Assembly: GCF_015356755.1 (NCBI RefSeq)
Contig: NZ_JADFCO010000065.1
Span: 310,001 to 374,000 of the forward strand
Direction: 5' to 3'
DNA length: 64,000 bases
DNA from: Nonlabens antarcticus
GTDB lineage: Bacteria > Bacteroidota > Bacteroidia > Flavobacteriales > Flavobacteriaceae
The notes under the pieces are model-generated. The model saw only the letters and a program-made list of their open reading frames with translations, made no database searches and was not told the origin of the DNA. Of this stretch, positions 28,333 to 36,806 are shown piece by piece. Made by a program: the position numbers and the translations under genes. The first letter of the stretch is position 1; the number at the start of each line of letters is the position of its first letter.

Positions 28333-29625
28333 ATGAAATACAAACAAATAGACAACACACTTTTCAAGACGAATCGTAAGAATTTTATGGCCCAAATGAA
28401 GCCTAAAAGTCTTGCAGCGTTCAATTCTAACGATGTTTTTAAAACGGGAGCAGACAGTACCATGCCCTTCAAACAGCATCGCGACATATTTTATTTAAGC
28501 GGTGCAGATCAAGAAGATACAATTCTAGTTTTGTTTCCAGATTGCCCAGATCCAGCCCATCGCGAGGTTCTTTTTGTAACGGAAACGAACGAACATATTG
28601 CCGTATGGGAAGGCGAGAAGCTGACTAAAGAAACTGCAACAGAGGTCACGGGAATCGATACGATTTACTGGCTTAAAGATTTTGACAAGAAGTTTTTTGA
28701 AATGATGGTTCAGGCAGAAACCATCTATTTCAACACAAACGAGCATTATCGTCAGTCAGTAGAAATGCAGACGCGCGAGGATCGTTTTATCCTCAAAACC
28801 AAAGCGCAATTTCCAGCTCACAACTATGCTAAAAGTGCACCGATCATGCAACGTTTGCGTGCGGTGAAGCACCCGCTAGAGATTGAATTGATGCAAAACG
28901 CCTGTGATATTACGAATTCTGGTTTACGCAGAGTCTTGAACTTTGTGAAGCCAGGAGTTATGGAATATGAGATTGAGGCAGAGTTTCTGCATGAGTTTAT
29001 CAAGAGCCGTAGCGATGGTTTTGCTTACACACCTATTATTGCCAGTGGTAACAGCGCAAATGTGCTGCACTACATTGAGAACAAAAATGAATGTAAGGAT
29101 GGCGATTTGATATTAATGGATGTAGGTGCCACTTATGCAAATTATTCTGCAGATATGTCGCGTACAATTCCTGTAAATGGGAAATTTACTAAACGTCAAA
29201 AAGAAGTTTACAATGCCGTAAATAGAGTTAAAGAAGCCGCACAAAAAATGCTGGTTCCAGGAAATCTATGGAAAGAATATCACGTTGAAGTGGGCAATTT
29301 GATGACGAGTGAATTGTTAGGATTAGGCTTACTTGATAAGGCAGATGTCAAAAATGAGGATAAGGACTGGCCAGCCTATAAGAAGTACTTCATGCATGGA
29401 ACGTCGCATCATATAGGTCTGGACACGCATGATTATGGATTGCTATGGGAACCTATGCAAGCGGGAAATGTGTTCACGGTAGAGCCGGGAATCTACATTC
29501 CAGAAGAAGGATTTGGCATCCGATTGGAAGATGACCTCGTCATTCAGGAAAAAGGGGATCCGGTGAATTTGATGGGCGATATTCCCATTGAAGCAGACGA
29601 GATTGAGGAGTTGATGAATTCATAA
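28333..29625 (+). CDS. pepP: Xaa-Pro aminopeptidase (M24, aminopeptidase P type)
   Basis: A 430-residue cytoplasmic metallopeptidase that removes the first residue before proline. The N-terminal domain (residues 10-165) is the AMP_N creatinase-like domain; the C-terminal pita-bread domain has all five metal ligands: D263 (LMDVGATY), D274 (SADMSRT), H359 (HGTSHHIGLDTHD), E384 (VEPGIY) and E399 (IRLEDD). The length is usual for PepP. It follows the lipoprotein gene, with a palindrome copy (28279-28294) in the gap. Confidence 0.93.
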   Translation: MKYKQIDNTLFKTNRKNFMAQMKPKSLAAFNSNDVFKTGADSTMPFKQHRDIFYLSGADQEDTILVLFPDCPDPAHREVLFVTETNEHIAVWEGEKLTKETATEVTGIDTIYWLKDFDKKFFEMMVQAETIYFNTNEHYRQSVEMQTREDRFILKTKAQFPAHNYAKSAPIMQRLRAVKHPLEIELMQNACDITNSGLRRVLNFVKPGVMEYEIEAEFLHEFIKSRSDGFAYTPIIASGNSANVLHYIENKNECKDGDLILMDVGATYANYSADMSRTIPVNGKFTKRQKEVYNAVNRVKEAAQKMLVPGNLWKEYHVEVGNLMTSELLGLGLLDKADVKNEDKDWPAYKKYFMHGTSHHIGLDTHDYGLLWEPMQAGNVFTVEPGIYIPEEGFGIRLEDDLVIQEKGDPVNLMGDIPIEADEIEELMNS

Positions 29626-29828
29626 ATCCTGACGGTTGACGGGTTGAAGACCGATGTTTGACGTAACACGACTTGCGTTCCCTGTGGGAATTCTTGTGAT
29701 GTAAGATTTAAGACAGTCTTGTCGTGAGGATTTTGACAACCGCCGTTTGACCTAAGGCGACTTACGTTTCTTGGGGGACCTCTTGTAACCTAGAACAGAG
29801 GATATTTATTTTACGACTTACAAATGCA

Positions 29829-29862
29829 AAAACGGCTGTTCTTTTTGAACAGCCGTTTTTTC
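29829..29862 (+). terminator. Intrinsic terminator
   Basis: AAAAACGGCTGTT and AACAGCCGTTTTT form a 13-base-pair stem around a short CTTTTTG loop, with A-run on one side and T-run on the other, so it could work in both directions. It is 200 bases beyond pepP. Confidence 0.75.
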
Positions 29863-29900
29863 TTTTCATAGGGGTAGATTTAAATCTACCCCTATGAAAA
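29863..29900. repeat. Palindromic hairpin, 36-base family
   Basis: TTTTCATAGGGGTAGATTT pairs perfectly with AAATCTACCCCTATGAAAA. It abuts the terminator at 29829-29862. Confidence 0.7.
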
Positions 29901-29974
29901 GACGCCTTTGCATCAGCTCTGATATTCTTGTATCATACATCAAGACCGCTGGATTGCAGCCCAAGATCAAAACT

Positions 29975-30270
29975 TTATTCTCAGGGGCGTGATTCAATCC
30001 GCTCTACCAGAAAAAACGGAAGCATATTTATTAGTCTTAGGTCATACGTCAGAGCCTGGACCTGGTTGCTGAGTGGAACCAAAGTACAGCTCCGAACAAT
30101 CCTGTCGTTCGTCAAAAAAATTGGAACTCAGTTTCAGAGCAACATCTTATTCTCTGGGGCGGAATTCATTCCACCCTTACTAAGTCATTTGTCATACGTC
30201 AGTGAGCCTGGAGCTGTTTGCTGAGCGGAGCAGAAGCACAGCTACAGACAAGCCAGTCGTTTGTCAGAAA
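29975..30270. repeat. Tandem imperfect direct repeat (two units)
   Basis: TTATTCTCAGGGGCG at 29975 recurs as TTATTCTCTGGGGCG at 30147, and GTCATACGTCAG at 30041 recurs at 30191, each followed by AGCCTGGA.CTG.TTGCTGAG and a CAGTCGTTYGTC-like end. The offset shrinks from 172 to 150 bases, so deletions followed the duplication. Confidence 0.65.
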
Positions 30271-30272
30271 AT

Positions 30273-31082
30273 TTAATTCTTGTCACTCTCGGGAGTAACA
30301 CCTTCTTCAATAGCATAACAATTCACTCCTGCAAATAAATAAGTCAATACAGCATCCTTTTCAGACGTGGAAAATATGGCGTTCAATGACTCTGTTTTCT
30401 CTAAATAACCCAGAGAGGTTTTAATAGGTTTTACATCTGAAACAGCAGGTATCTCACTGCGTTTTTTGCCTACTGTCAGGCCACTCGTTGTTTTAAATTG
30501 GGTAGCATATTTATCTCTGGATTGAAGATTCCAGCCTGAAAGTTTTGAACTGGTTCCAGTACCTTTAAAATTGAGCGAGATATATTCATTCCATTTAACA
30601 ATGTGCACTTGGGCTCCATTACAATTGTTTTCAATAGCGTCGCTACTAGGTTTTCCTAAATAAGTAGTCATTTTTTCAATAATCCCACTTGCAGATTGAC
30701 CAAAACTCAGTTTATCCTGCCTACCACTAGAGTCAAATAAAATAATACCGTCAGAACTTAATACGCTGGCCTTATAATTCTTTGAAACTATGGGCTTCGC
30801 GGTATTTATTTTTTCAGTTTCGTCAGGTGAGGTTATAACTTTTCCCGCCTCTACATTAGTAGTTGGATTTGACTTCGTTTGTTCTTCAGAATCAACTGCG
30901 CTAGAAGAAGTAGTTTTCGACTTTTCCTCTATTTCATAGGTAGTTACGTCATTTGATCTACTGTCTGTGTTTGGTACTACAGAGAGTTCACTTTCTTCCA
31001 TGGTTTCTGAAGAATCCTGATCCTTGCAGCTTGATAGACCGGTAAGAACTGCAAATAAAGCTAAAAGTATAAACTGTTTCAT
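30273..31082 (-). CDS. Lipoprotein with Ser/Thr-rich linker, unknown function
   Basis: From the ATG at 31082 (MKQFILLALFAVLTGLSSC) the product is 269 residues, with lipobox GLSSC and Cys19. Residues 20 to about 100 are a polar, Ser/Thr/Glu-rich low-complexity linker; the C-terminal 160 residues look globular and include two cysteines (NNCNGAQ, GVNCYAI). I see no known family; the globular part with SDGIILFDSSGRQDKLSFGQ hints at a beta-rich fold. Two open codons upstream of the chosen start are less likely to be used. It is divergent from the next small gene. Confidence 0.7.
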   Translation of the reverse strand: MKQFILLALFAVLTGLSSCKDQDSSETMEESELSVVPNTDSRSNDVTTYEIEEKSKTTSSSAVDSEEQTKSNPTTNVEAGKVITSPDETEKINTAKPIVSKNYKASVLSSDGIILFDSSGRQDKLSFGQSASGIIEKMTTYLGKPSSDAIENNCNGAQVHIVKWNEYISLNFKGTGTSSKLSGWNLQSRDKYATQFKTTSGLTVGKKRSEIPAVSDVKPIKTSLGYLEKTESLNAIFSTSEKDAVLTYLFAGVNCYAIEEGVTPESDKN

Positions 31083-31159
31083 GGGATCTATTTTAACCAA
31101 ATCTATCTAAAGTTCTGATCATAAACTCTTAACGCTAGCCCAAAATGAAAAGAGGGTCG

Positions 31160-31192
31160 TTTGTCGCTATCAAATCCCGTGGCGTACCTTTG
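31160..31192 (+). promoter_or_regulatory. Promoter of the 118-residue protein gene
   Basis: TTTG at 31160-31163, 21 bases, then TACCTTTG at 31185-31192: both parts of the Bacteroidota consensus at the right spacing. The ATG begins only five bases after the -7 box, so the transcript should start at or next to the start codon. Confidence 0.6.
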
Positions 31193-31197
31193 TATCT

Positions 31198-31554
31198 ATG
31201 GCGAGAGACGAGCAACTTAAGGAACGATGGGAACGCACTACGGCTTTTTTTCAAAAGAGTTTTAGTGATGGTGAGGCGATGGATCTGGACGCGATCCTGT
31301 TTATGATAGGTGTTCAGGAACTGGGTCAGTTGCACCGCAAGTTCCAGAAGGATGAGAAATACCAGCTCATGCACATTGCAATTTGCCGGGTGTTAGAACC
31401 ATATGGTTATTATGAGTTTTCACACTTTGACGAGGACAAATGGCCACATTATAGCGTGCTTCAAAACCTGCCATCCCTCAAGGCCGGTGAACAGTCATTG
31501 CTTATGAAGGAAGCAATTGTCAACTACATGCTCGATGCAGAGATCATTGATTAA
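31198..31554 (+). CDS. Conserved small cytoplasmic protein, unknown function
   Basis: A 118-residue soluble protein without signal, rich in Glu, Lys, Trp and aromatic residues (KERWERTTAFFQKSF, YGYYEFSHFDEDKWPHY). The composition and the regular helices suggest a compact helical fold. I believe similar proteins are widespread in Flavobacteriaceae, but I know of no named domain. The promoter geometry (31160-31192) supports the ATG at 31198 and suggests a leaderless mRNA. It converges on the CNNM gene, with a palindrome copy in the 93-base gap. Confidence 0.72.
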   Translation: MARDEQLKERWERTTAFFQKSFSDGEAMDLDAILFMIGVQELGQLHRKFQKDEKYQLMHIAICRVLEPYGYYEFSHFDEDKWPHYSVLQNLPSLKAGEQSLLMKEAIVNYMLDAEIID

Positions 31555-31592
31555 CCTATAAAATTTACTTTGTAAACAAGTTTGAGGGAGTT

Positions 31593-31608
31593 CGCTTTCG
31601 CGAAAGCG
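31593..31608. repeat. 16-base palindrome, copy 10
   Basis: Exact; between convergent genes (118-residue protein and CNNM). Confidence 0.95.
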
Positions 31609-31647
31609 GAATTACCATTGCTTTAGAAACAGCTATTTAAAGTCTAA

Positions 31648-32745
31648 CTATTCCTCGTCCTCGCGCTTCTTATCAAAACTGCCTAATTTTTTACTGCGCT
31701 TTTCCCAATTTTTGCGTGCGAGCATTTGCATATCCTCCACGTTGTCGCTTTCATCCATAATTTCCAGACCTAACATGGTCTCGATAATGTCTTCCATCGT
31801 GACAAGTCCCTGGACGCTGCCATAATCATCCAGTACTAATGCAACATGTTCTTTGCTGGCGATCATCTGGTCAAAGAGTTTTGGAATAGCTAGATCAGAT
31901 CGAACCAGCGTGATCTCCCGACGTAAATCCTCTAGGGTTTCCGCAGGTTTATTGTGGATGATATCTTCTAAAATGGCATCTTTCAACACATAGCCAGTGA
32001 CGTCATCCCTATTCTTTCCATAAATAGGAATACGCGAAAAACGCAATTCTTTGTCAGCCTGAAAAAAGTCCTTGATCAACATGGATTGAGGTGCCATAAA
32101 CATTACAGATCGAGGTGTCATCACATCTTTAACCTTTATCTGATTAAAATTCATCAGGCTTTTAATAAACTGACCTTCAGATGGATGGAAAACGCCTTCT
32201 TCCTCGGCGGTTTCTGTTATGGAAATAAATTCTTCCCGGGTCATCGTATTCATATGAGCGCTCTTCCCTATGGCCTTAGTTGTCAATTGCAGCACCCATA
32301 AAATTCCTGTGTATTTCAAAGCTGCAACCATTACTACAAGTACGCGTGTAGAAAAACCAGCCAGATTTTGCCAGTACGTGGCACCTATGGTTTTAGGAAT
32401 GATCTCAGAAACTACTAAAATCAATAATGTCATTATTCCAGAGACTACACCTACTAGTGGTATGCCTAAAACAGCAGCCTGAAAGCCTTCAGAAACCATA
32501 CTTTCTGCCTGTACTCCTACAAGTATGGCACCTACAGTGTGAGCAAGTGTGTTGAGTGTCAGTATTGCAATAAGCGGTTTGTCCACATCGTTTTTAAGTT
32601 CGTTGAGTGCATCTGTGTAAGAGGCACCGTCCTGACTTTTCATTTTTATAAAGTTGGGGGTAATGGATAGCAAGACGGCTTCCAGTATAGAACATAAAAA
32701 AGAAAAGAAAATCGATATGACAGCGTAAAGGATTAATAATCCCAT
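31648..32745 (-). CDS. CNNM/CorC-type transporter (hemolysin-like, DUF21 + CBS)
   Basis: A 365-residue inner-membrane protein. The N-terminal DUF21/CNNM domain (residues 1 to about 180) has four hydrophobic segments beginning LLILYAVISIFFSFLCSILEA and includes the conserved TLNTLAHTVGA helix. A tandem CBS pair follows (VMTPRSVMFMAPQSM..., then LVLDDYGSVQGLVTMEDIIETMLG), which binds ATP in homologues. Members export or exchange Mg2+ (and Co2+). The C-terminal tail is short and basic, without the CorC_HlyC transporter-associated domain usual in longer homologues. Single gene. Confidence 0.88.
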   Translation of the reverse strand: MGLLILYAVISIFFSFLCSILEAVLLSITPNFIKMKSQDGASYTDALNELKNDVDKPLIAILTLNTLAHTVGAILVGVQAESMVSEGFQAAVLGIPLVGVVSGIMTLLILVVSEIIPKTIGATYWQNLAGFSTRVLVVMVAALKYTGILWVLQLTTKAIGKSAHMNTMTREEFISITETAEEEGVFHPSEGQFIKSLMNFNQIKVKDVMTPRSVMFMAPQSMLIKDFFQADKELRFSRIPIYGKNRDDVTGYVLKDAILEDIIHNKPAETLEDLRREITLVRSDLAIPKLFDQMIASKEHVALVLDDYGSVQGLVTMEDIIETMLGLEIMDESDNVEDMQMLARKNWEKRSKKLGSFDKKREDEE

Positions 32746-33040
32746 GGTGGTTGTTTTAGGTAAAAATAAGGAAAGGGATTTGTGGTTCTAGTTAAGTTTT
32801 ATAAAATAACTGAATTCGGACTGTTTTCATCAGCATTAACTAATAGGATCTTTAAAAGATGAATTATAGTTTCCTTTTTACGATTTCAAGTTGCTTTGAG
32901 TCAGTCGGTGATTAGTCTGGAACACTATACATCATTCCTTAATTGAGATGACTGTTAGCAGCTAGAGAATTTAATTAACTAGAATTTGAAGGCTAATGAT
33001 TTTGAAACTGCGAGAAACTAGGACGGTTTTGTATTTAATG

Positions 33041-33115
33041 TCACACGACAACCTTAGCAAAATAACTAGCAATCAAACTGGCACCAACGATTTTGATGAT
33101 GGTTAACTGTTGCAT
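33041..33115 (-). pseudogene. Relic of the hemB 3' end
   Basis: The 24-codon frame reads MQQLTIIKIVGASLIASYFA then KVVV and a stop. The end of the intact HemB in this window reads MEQVMAIKRAGASLIASYFA then KDVAQLLQS. GASLIASYFAK is identical, and the DNA matches over about 60 bases, for example GCAAAATAACTAGC in both. It is 2.7 kb from hemB, in the same orientation and on the other side of trkA-trkH. It cannot encode an enzyme. Confidence 0.8.
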
Positions 33116-33166
33116 GATTTTGACCTAATCTGTGTATTTTAAAAATTCCACTACTTTTTCTTATTC

Positions 33167-33182
33167 CGCTTTCGCGAAAGCG
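33167..33182. repeat. 16-base palindrome, copy 11
   Basis: Exact; 12 bases beyond the trkA stop. Confidence 0.95.
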
Positions 33183-33193
33183 AGAAAATATTC

Positions 33194-33883
33194 CTACTTC
33201 TCTTTCTGTAAAAAGTTTTTAATGTCCTTGTGCGATCCACAGACCACAAGAATATCGCCAGGATTGAGCATATCATTTGGATTTGCAACGCCACGCACGC
33301 GATCTTCCTTACGGCTGCTTCCTATCAGCGGTTTTACATCGATTTGCTTGATTGTGGTTAAAATTAGAAGGTGATATTCTTCTCTAATTTTAATCTCCCG
33401 TATGGTTTTGTTCTCATAACTTTTAGGAAGGTCAACTTCCACAACGCTATATTCTGAGCTCAATTCAAAGGAATCCACGACGCCTTTAAAAATCAGCTTC
33501 TTTGCCCAGCGCTCTGCAGATTCCTCTTCTGGATGGACAATGCGATCCACACCTATGGCCATAAGCACTTTCTCGTGTATGGGGCTGATGGACCGGCTGA
33601 TCAATTTTTTGACTTTGAAATTTTTGAAAAGTGCGGTGGACATTACGTTGGCACCTTGGTTTTCTCCTATTGCCACGATGACCAGATCTGTATCTTTTAG
33701 AGGAAGACCACTAACGGTAAACTCGTCTGTAGCATCCATGCAAATCGTATGGGAAATGCGCTCCTTATAATGATCTACCCGATTCATATTGATGTCGATG
33801 CCTATGATTTCGTGACCTTCGGCGGTCAGTTTTTCTCCCAGTGACGCGCCAAAACTTCCCAACCCTACAATGATACATTTCAT
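33194..33883 (-). CDS. trkA: TrkA/KtrA-family potassium channel regulatory subunit
   Basis: A 229-residue cytoplasmic protein: RCK N-terminal Rossmann domain with G7LGSFG12 and the acidic IGIDIN strand end that binds NAD(H)/ATP, then a C-terminal TrkA_C domain (about 140-225) of the type that binds ligands. It gates the TrkH/KtrB channel encoded 11 bases upstream. A single RCK unit of this length is typical of KtrA. A palindrome copy follows the stop by 12 bases. Confidence 0.93.
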   Translation of the reverse strand: MKCIIVGLGSFGASLGEKLTAEGHEIIGIDINMNRVDHYKERISHTICMDATDEFTVSGLPLKDTDLVIVAIGENQGANVMSTALFKNFKVKKLISRSISPIHEKVLMAIGVDRIVHPEEESAERWAKKLIFKGVVDSFELSSEYSVVEVDLPKSYENKTIREIKIREEYHLLILTTIKQIDVKPLIGSSRKEDRVRGVANPNDMLNPGDILVVCGSHKDIKNFLQKEK

Positions 33884-33894
33884 AATGCGATTCT

Positions 33895-35667
33895 TTAATT
33901 GATGGTGATTTCTTCCACCGGATACCTATAATTTTTCTGCTTCATTTTTTTGACAAATGCAATCATGACGGTTAACATGCTTACCCTTCCTACAAACATG
34001 ACGGCCACGAGAATCAATTTACTCATGGAGGTAAGTTGTGCGGTCAAACCTATGCTCAATCCCACGGTACTGTATGCCGAAAAACACTCAAAAGCAATGC
34101 TCAACAAACTCATCTCGCTATCAAAGTAAGAGATGCCTATGATTGCAAAACCTATCACCATTAAGGATAGTGAAATCACGGCAAAGGCGCGCCGCACAGA
34201 GATATCTGCAACTTCCCTACGGTAAACCTCGATTCTTGATTTTCCTTTGGCAAGGCTCAAGAAGTTTAGAGTGGCAATTGCAAAAGTGTTCGTTTTAATC
34301 CCTCCACCAGTAGAAGCTGGTGAGGCTCCAATCCACATGAGGAGGAAAATCATCATAATCGTGGAAAAATGAAGAGCACTCATATCCACCGTATTGAATC
34401 CCGCTGTACGTGGCGTTGCTCCGCCAAATAGTGCCGTAACCACTTTTCCAAAACCACTCAGCCCAGCCAGCGTATTATCATATTCATTGATGTAGAATAA
34501 AAGCGCGCCTCCCACGAACAATATACTAGTAGTAATAAGAGTGATGCGGCTGTTGAGGTTCAAAACCCAGGGACGACTGGATTGTTCCTTACGGGTTAAG
34601 AAAAACATTTTTTTTGCAATAAAATATTTGACGTAATTGAACAGATTCACCACGATTGGGAAACCAAGGCCACCCAAGACAAAACAGCCTATCAAGATCA
34701 AGTGTAAAAAATAATTCGTGCTATATCCGCTTTCATAAAGATTGTTAGAAAGTGTAGAAAATCCGGCATTACAAAACGCAGAAACTGAATGGAATATAGA
34801 AAAATAAATACGCTCGTAAAACGATTCAAATAATTTAGGATCCAGACTGAAATAAATCAGAATTGCGGCAAAGAACTCAATCATGAAGGTGATAAAAATC
34901 ACTCGCTTGAGCGTAGAAAAAACCTCGCCTATTTTATTGGAACCCGTCATGTCCGTCAACGTTAGCTGAGTTTCATAGGTTGTCCCTCCTTTAAAAAAGT
35001 AACTGAAATAACTCGCAAAGGTCAAGATTCCCAGACCTCCTATTTGAATCAGCACTATGATGATGGTCTGTCCAAAAATTGTAAAATAGGTGGCTGTATC
35101 CACCACAATCAAGCCTGTCACACAAACGGCACTAGTCGCTGTGAATAATGCATCTACAAAGGAAAGCCCGTCATAGGTAGCTTTAGGTAACATTAGTAGG
35201 AAGGATCCCAATAGAATAATTCCAAAAAAGCTCAAAATAAACAGCTGTGCTGGATTGAGATAGGTGCGTTTGAAATTGATATTCAATTCAAAAAACTCCC
35301 TGATAAATGTCAGAATAATCGCAACCTTGACCCAGGTATCATTATATAAAAAAGAGATATGACGTGATGCCTCTTCCCCAAAAAAATGAGCGACTAGAAC
35401 AAATACGGTAAATGCAATACTAAAGGCATCAAAAACAAGAACCTTAGGTTTATAGGTTTTACGTTGTGTTAGATATCGAACTATGGTAGTGAAAATACCT
35501 ACGACAACGATAAAGAAGTAGAAGGCATTGAGATACGTCTGGACTTCAGAACTTTGATCAAAACCAAAATCCACAACAAACAAAACAATACCTAGGACGC
35601 TAATTAGGAATGCAAACCGGAAGAGGTAAGAAAAACTTTTTTTAAAAATTGACTCGTTAAGTCGCAT
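33895..35667 (-). CDS. trkH: TrkH/KtrB-family potassium uptake channel subunit
   Basis: A 590-residue membrane protein from the ATG at 35667 (MRLNESIFKKSF). Three extra N-terminal helices precede four M1-P-M2 repeats: selectivity-loop sequences are recognisable as TATSAVCVTGLIVVD, SVSAFCNAGFSTLS, GGATPRTAGFNTVD and SAYSTVGLSIGLT. It imports K+ across the inner membrane with TrkA. Length above the usual KtrB (about 450) comes from the N-terminal helices, a common Bacteroidota form. An alternative ATG three codons upstream cannot be excluded. Confidence 0.92.
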   Translation of the reverse strand: MRLNESIFKKSFSYLFRFAFLISVLGIVLFVVDFGFDQSSEVQTYLNAFYFFIVVVGIFTTIVRYLTQRKTYKPKVLVFDAFSIAFTVFVLVAHFFGEEASRHISFLYNDTWVKVAIILTFIREFFELNINFKRTYLNPAQLFILSFFGIILLGSFLLMLPKATYDGLSFVDALFTATSAVCVTGLIVVDTATYFTIFGQTIIIVLIQIGGLGILTFASYFSYFFKGGTTYETQLTLTDMTGSNKIGEVFSTLKRVIFITFMIEFFAAILIYFSLDPKLFESFYERIYFSIFHSVSAFCNAGFSTLSNNLYESGYSTNYFLHLILIGCFVLGGLGFPIVVNLFNYVKYFIAKKMFFLTRKEQSSRPWVLNLNSRITLITTSILFVGGALLFYINEYDNTLAGLSGFGKVVTALFGGATPRTAGFNTVDMSALHFSTIMMIFLLMWIGASPASTGGGIKTNTFAIATLNFLSLAKGKSRIEVYRREVADISVRRAFAVISLSLMVIGFAIIGISYFDSEMSLLSIAFECFSAYSTVGLSIGLTAQLTSMSKLILVAVMFVGRVSMLTVMIAFVKKMKQKNYRYPVEEITIN

Positions 35668-35677
35668 ATAAAACAAG

Positions 35678-35701
35678 CTACAGATTCTTATAATTCTGTA
35701 G
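35678..35701. promoter_or_regulatory. Inverted repeat upstream of trkH
   Basis: CTACAGATT and AATTCTGTAG form a fold-back around CTTAT directly before the trkH start. It could be an operator or a leader hairpin; I see no sequence that decides. Confidence 0.35.
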
Positions 35702-35828
35702 TAGGTTAATCGCTCACTGGTACTTATTGATGTTTGTTATAACGATTAATCAACCGCAAAGTTCGCAATTAATGGCTTACATAAGCTGAAATTCAGGGCT
35801 AAATTCTTTTTCTGTGGAGGTTCCTAGA

Positions 35829-36806
35829 TTATGACTGTAGCAATTGTGCCACATCCTTGGCAAAATAACTAGCGATTAAACTAGCGCCAGCACGTTTAAT
35901 GGCCATCACTTGCTCCATCATTACAGCGTCATGATCCAGCCAACCGCGTTCTGCTGCAGCTTTGAGCATGGCATATTCACCACTAACTTGGTAGACGGCA
36001 ATGGGAAGTTCCATTTCATTGGACAGGTCGCGTACGATATCCAGATAACACAATCCTGGTTTCACCATTAAAATATCAGCACCCTCATCGATGTCCATCA
36101 GTGATTCCCGAATAGCCTCAGATCTGTTGGAAGGATCCATTTGGTATGATTTCTTATCGCCAAAACCAGGCGCACTATCCAGCGCATCCCTAAACGGGCC
36201 ATAAAAAGCACTCGCATATTTTGCACTGTAGCTCATGATCCCACAATCGATAAAATTGTTTTCCTCTAGTGCCTCGCGTATGTAAAGAATACGACCGTCC
36301 ATCATATCGCTGGGTGCGACCATATTTGCTCCTGCCTGTGCGTGGGAAACGCTCATTTGTGCTAGCACATCACAAGTCGGGTCATTTACTATTTTTCCAT
36401 CTTCCACGATACCGTCATGACCATAACTGGAATAAGGATCCAGTGCTACATCTGTCATTACATACATTTCTGGAACGGCATTTTTAACTGTTTTGATGGC
36501 GCGTTGCATCAATCCATCGGCATTTAGGGCTTCTGTTCCTTTGTTGTCCTTTAAATTGTCAGGAACTTTTACAAAAAGCAAAACGCTTTTTAGGCCTAGA
36601 TTCCACAATTCTTGAACCTCTTTTTCCAAAAGATCCAGACTGTACCGGTAATAGTTAGGCATACTGGCGATTTCTTCCTTAACGCTTTTGCCTTCCACCA
36701 CAAATAGCGGTACGATAAAATCGTTGGCCGTTACCTTCGTTTCTTGAACCAGTGATCTTATGGCAGCGCTGGTACGTAATCTTCTATTTCTTCTTAGTGG
36801 ATACAT
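35829..36806 (-). CDS. hemB: Delta-aminolevulinic acid dehydratase (porphobilinogen synthase)
   Basis: A 325-residue cytosolic enzyme that condenses two 5-aminolevulinate molecules to porphobilinogen. Both active-site lysines are present: K196 (SYSAKYASAFYGPFRDA) and K249 (LMVKPGLCYLD). The metal loop reads D119VALDPYSSYGHDG: the cysteines of the zinc-type enzymes are replaced by Ala and Asp, so this should be a zinc-independent, Mg2+-stimulated form. The start overlaps the upstream lipoprotein gene by 23 bases, suggesting coupled translation. A relic of this gene's 3' end lies at 33041-33115. Confidence 0.96.
   Translation of the reverse strand: MYPLRRNRRLRTSAAIRSLVQETKVTANDFIVPLFVVEGKSVKEEIASMPNYYRYSLDLLEKEVQELWNLGLKSVLLFVKVPDNLKDNKGTEALNADGLMQRAIKTVKNAVPEMYVMTDVALDPYSSYGHDGIVEDGKIVNDPTCDVLAQMSVSHAQAGANMVAPSDMMDGRILYIREALEENNFIDCGIMSYSAKYASAFYGPFRDALDSAPGFGDKKSYQMDPSNRSEAIRESLMDIDEGADILMVKPGLCYLDIVRDLSNEMELPIAVYQVSGEYAMLKAAAERGWLDHDAVMMEQVMAIKRAGASLIASYFAKDVAQLLQS

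Larger units (their letters stand above)
29626..30272. other. Gene-free region with two sets of direct repeats and two hairpins
   Basis: Imperfect direct repeats of about 60 bases at 29649-29710 and 29737-29800 (both with GTTTGAC...CGACTT.CGTT). A terminator-like hairpin and a 36-base-family palindrome follow (29829, 29863). A second pair of imperfect repeats, unit about 150-170 bases, spans 29975-30270 and shares GTCATACGTCAG and TTATTCTC.GGGGCG. The open frames across this stretch are repeat-derived and not credible genes. Confidence 0.7.
32746..33193. other. Gene-poor region with a hemB relic
   Basis: Only the relic at 33041-33115 and a palindrome copy (33167-33182) are recognisable; the remainder is AT-rich with stops in all frames. 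Confidence 0.6.

Noticed and set aside
29928-30224. 98-codon open frame on the plus strand
   Set aside because: It lies wholly in the imperfect tandem repeats, has no signal or domain, and its composition follows the repeat units.
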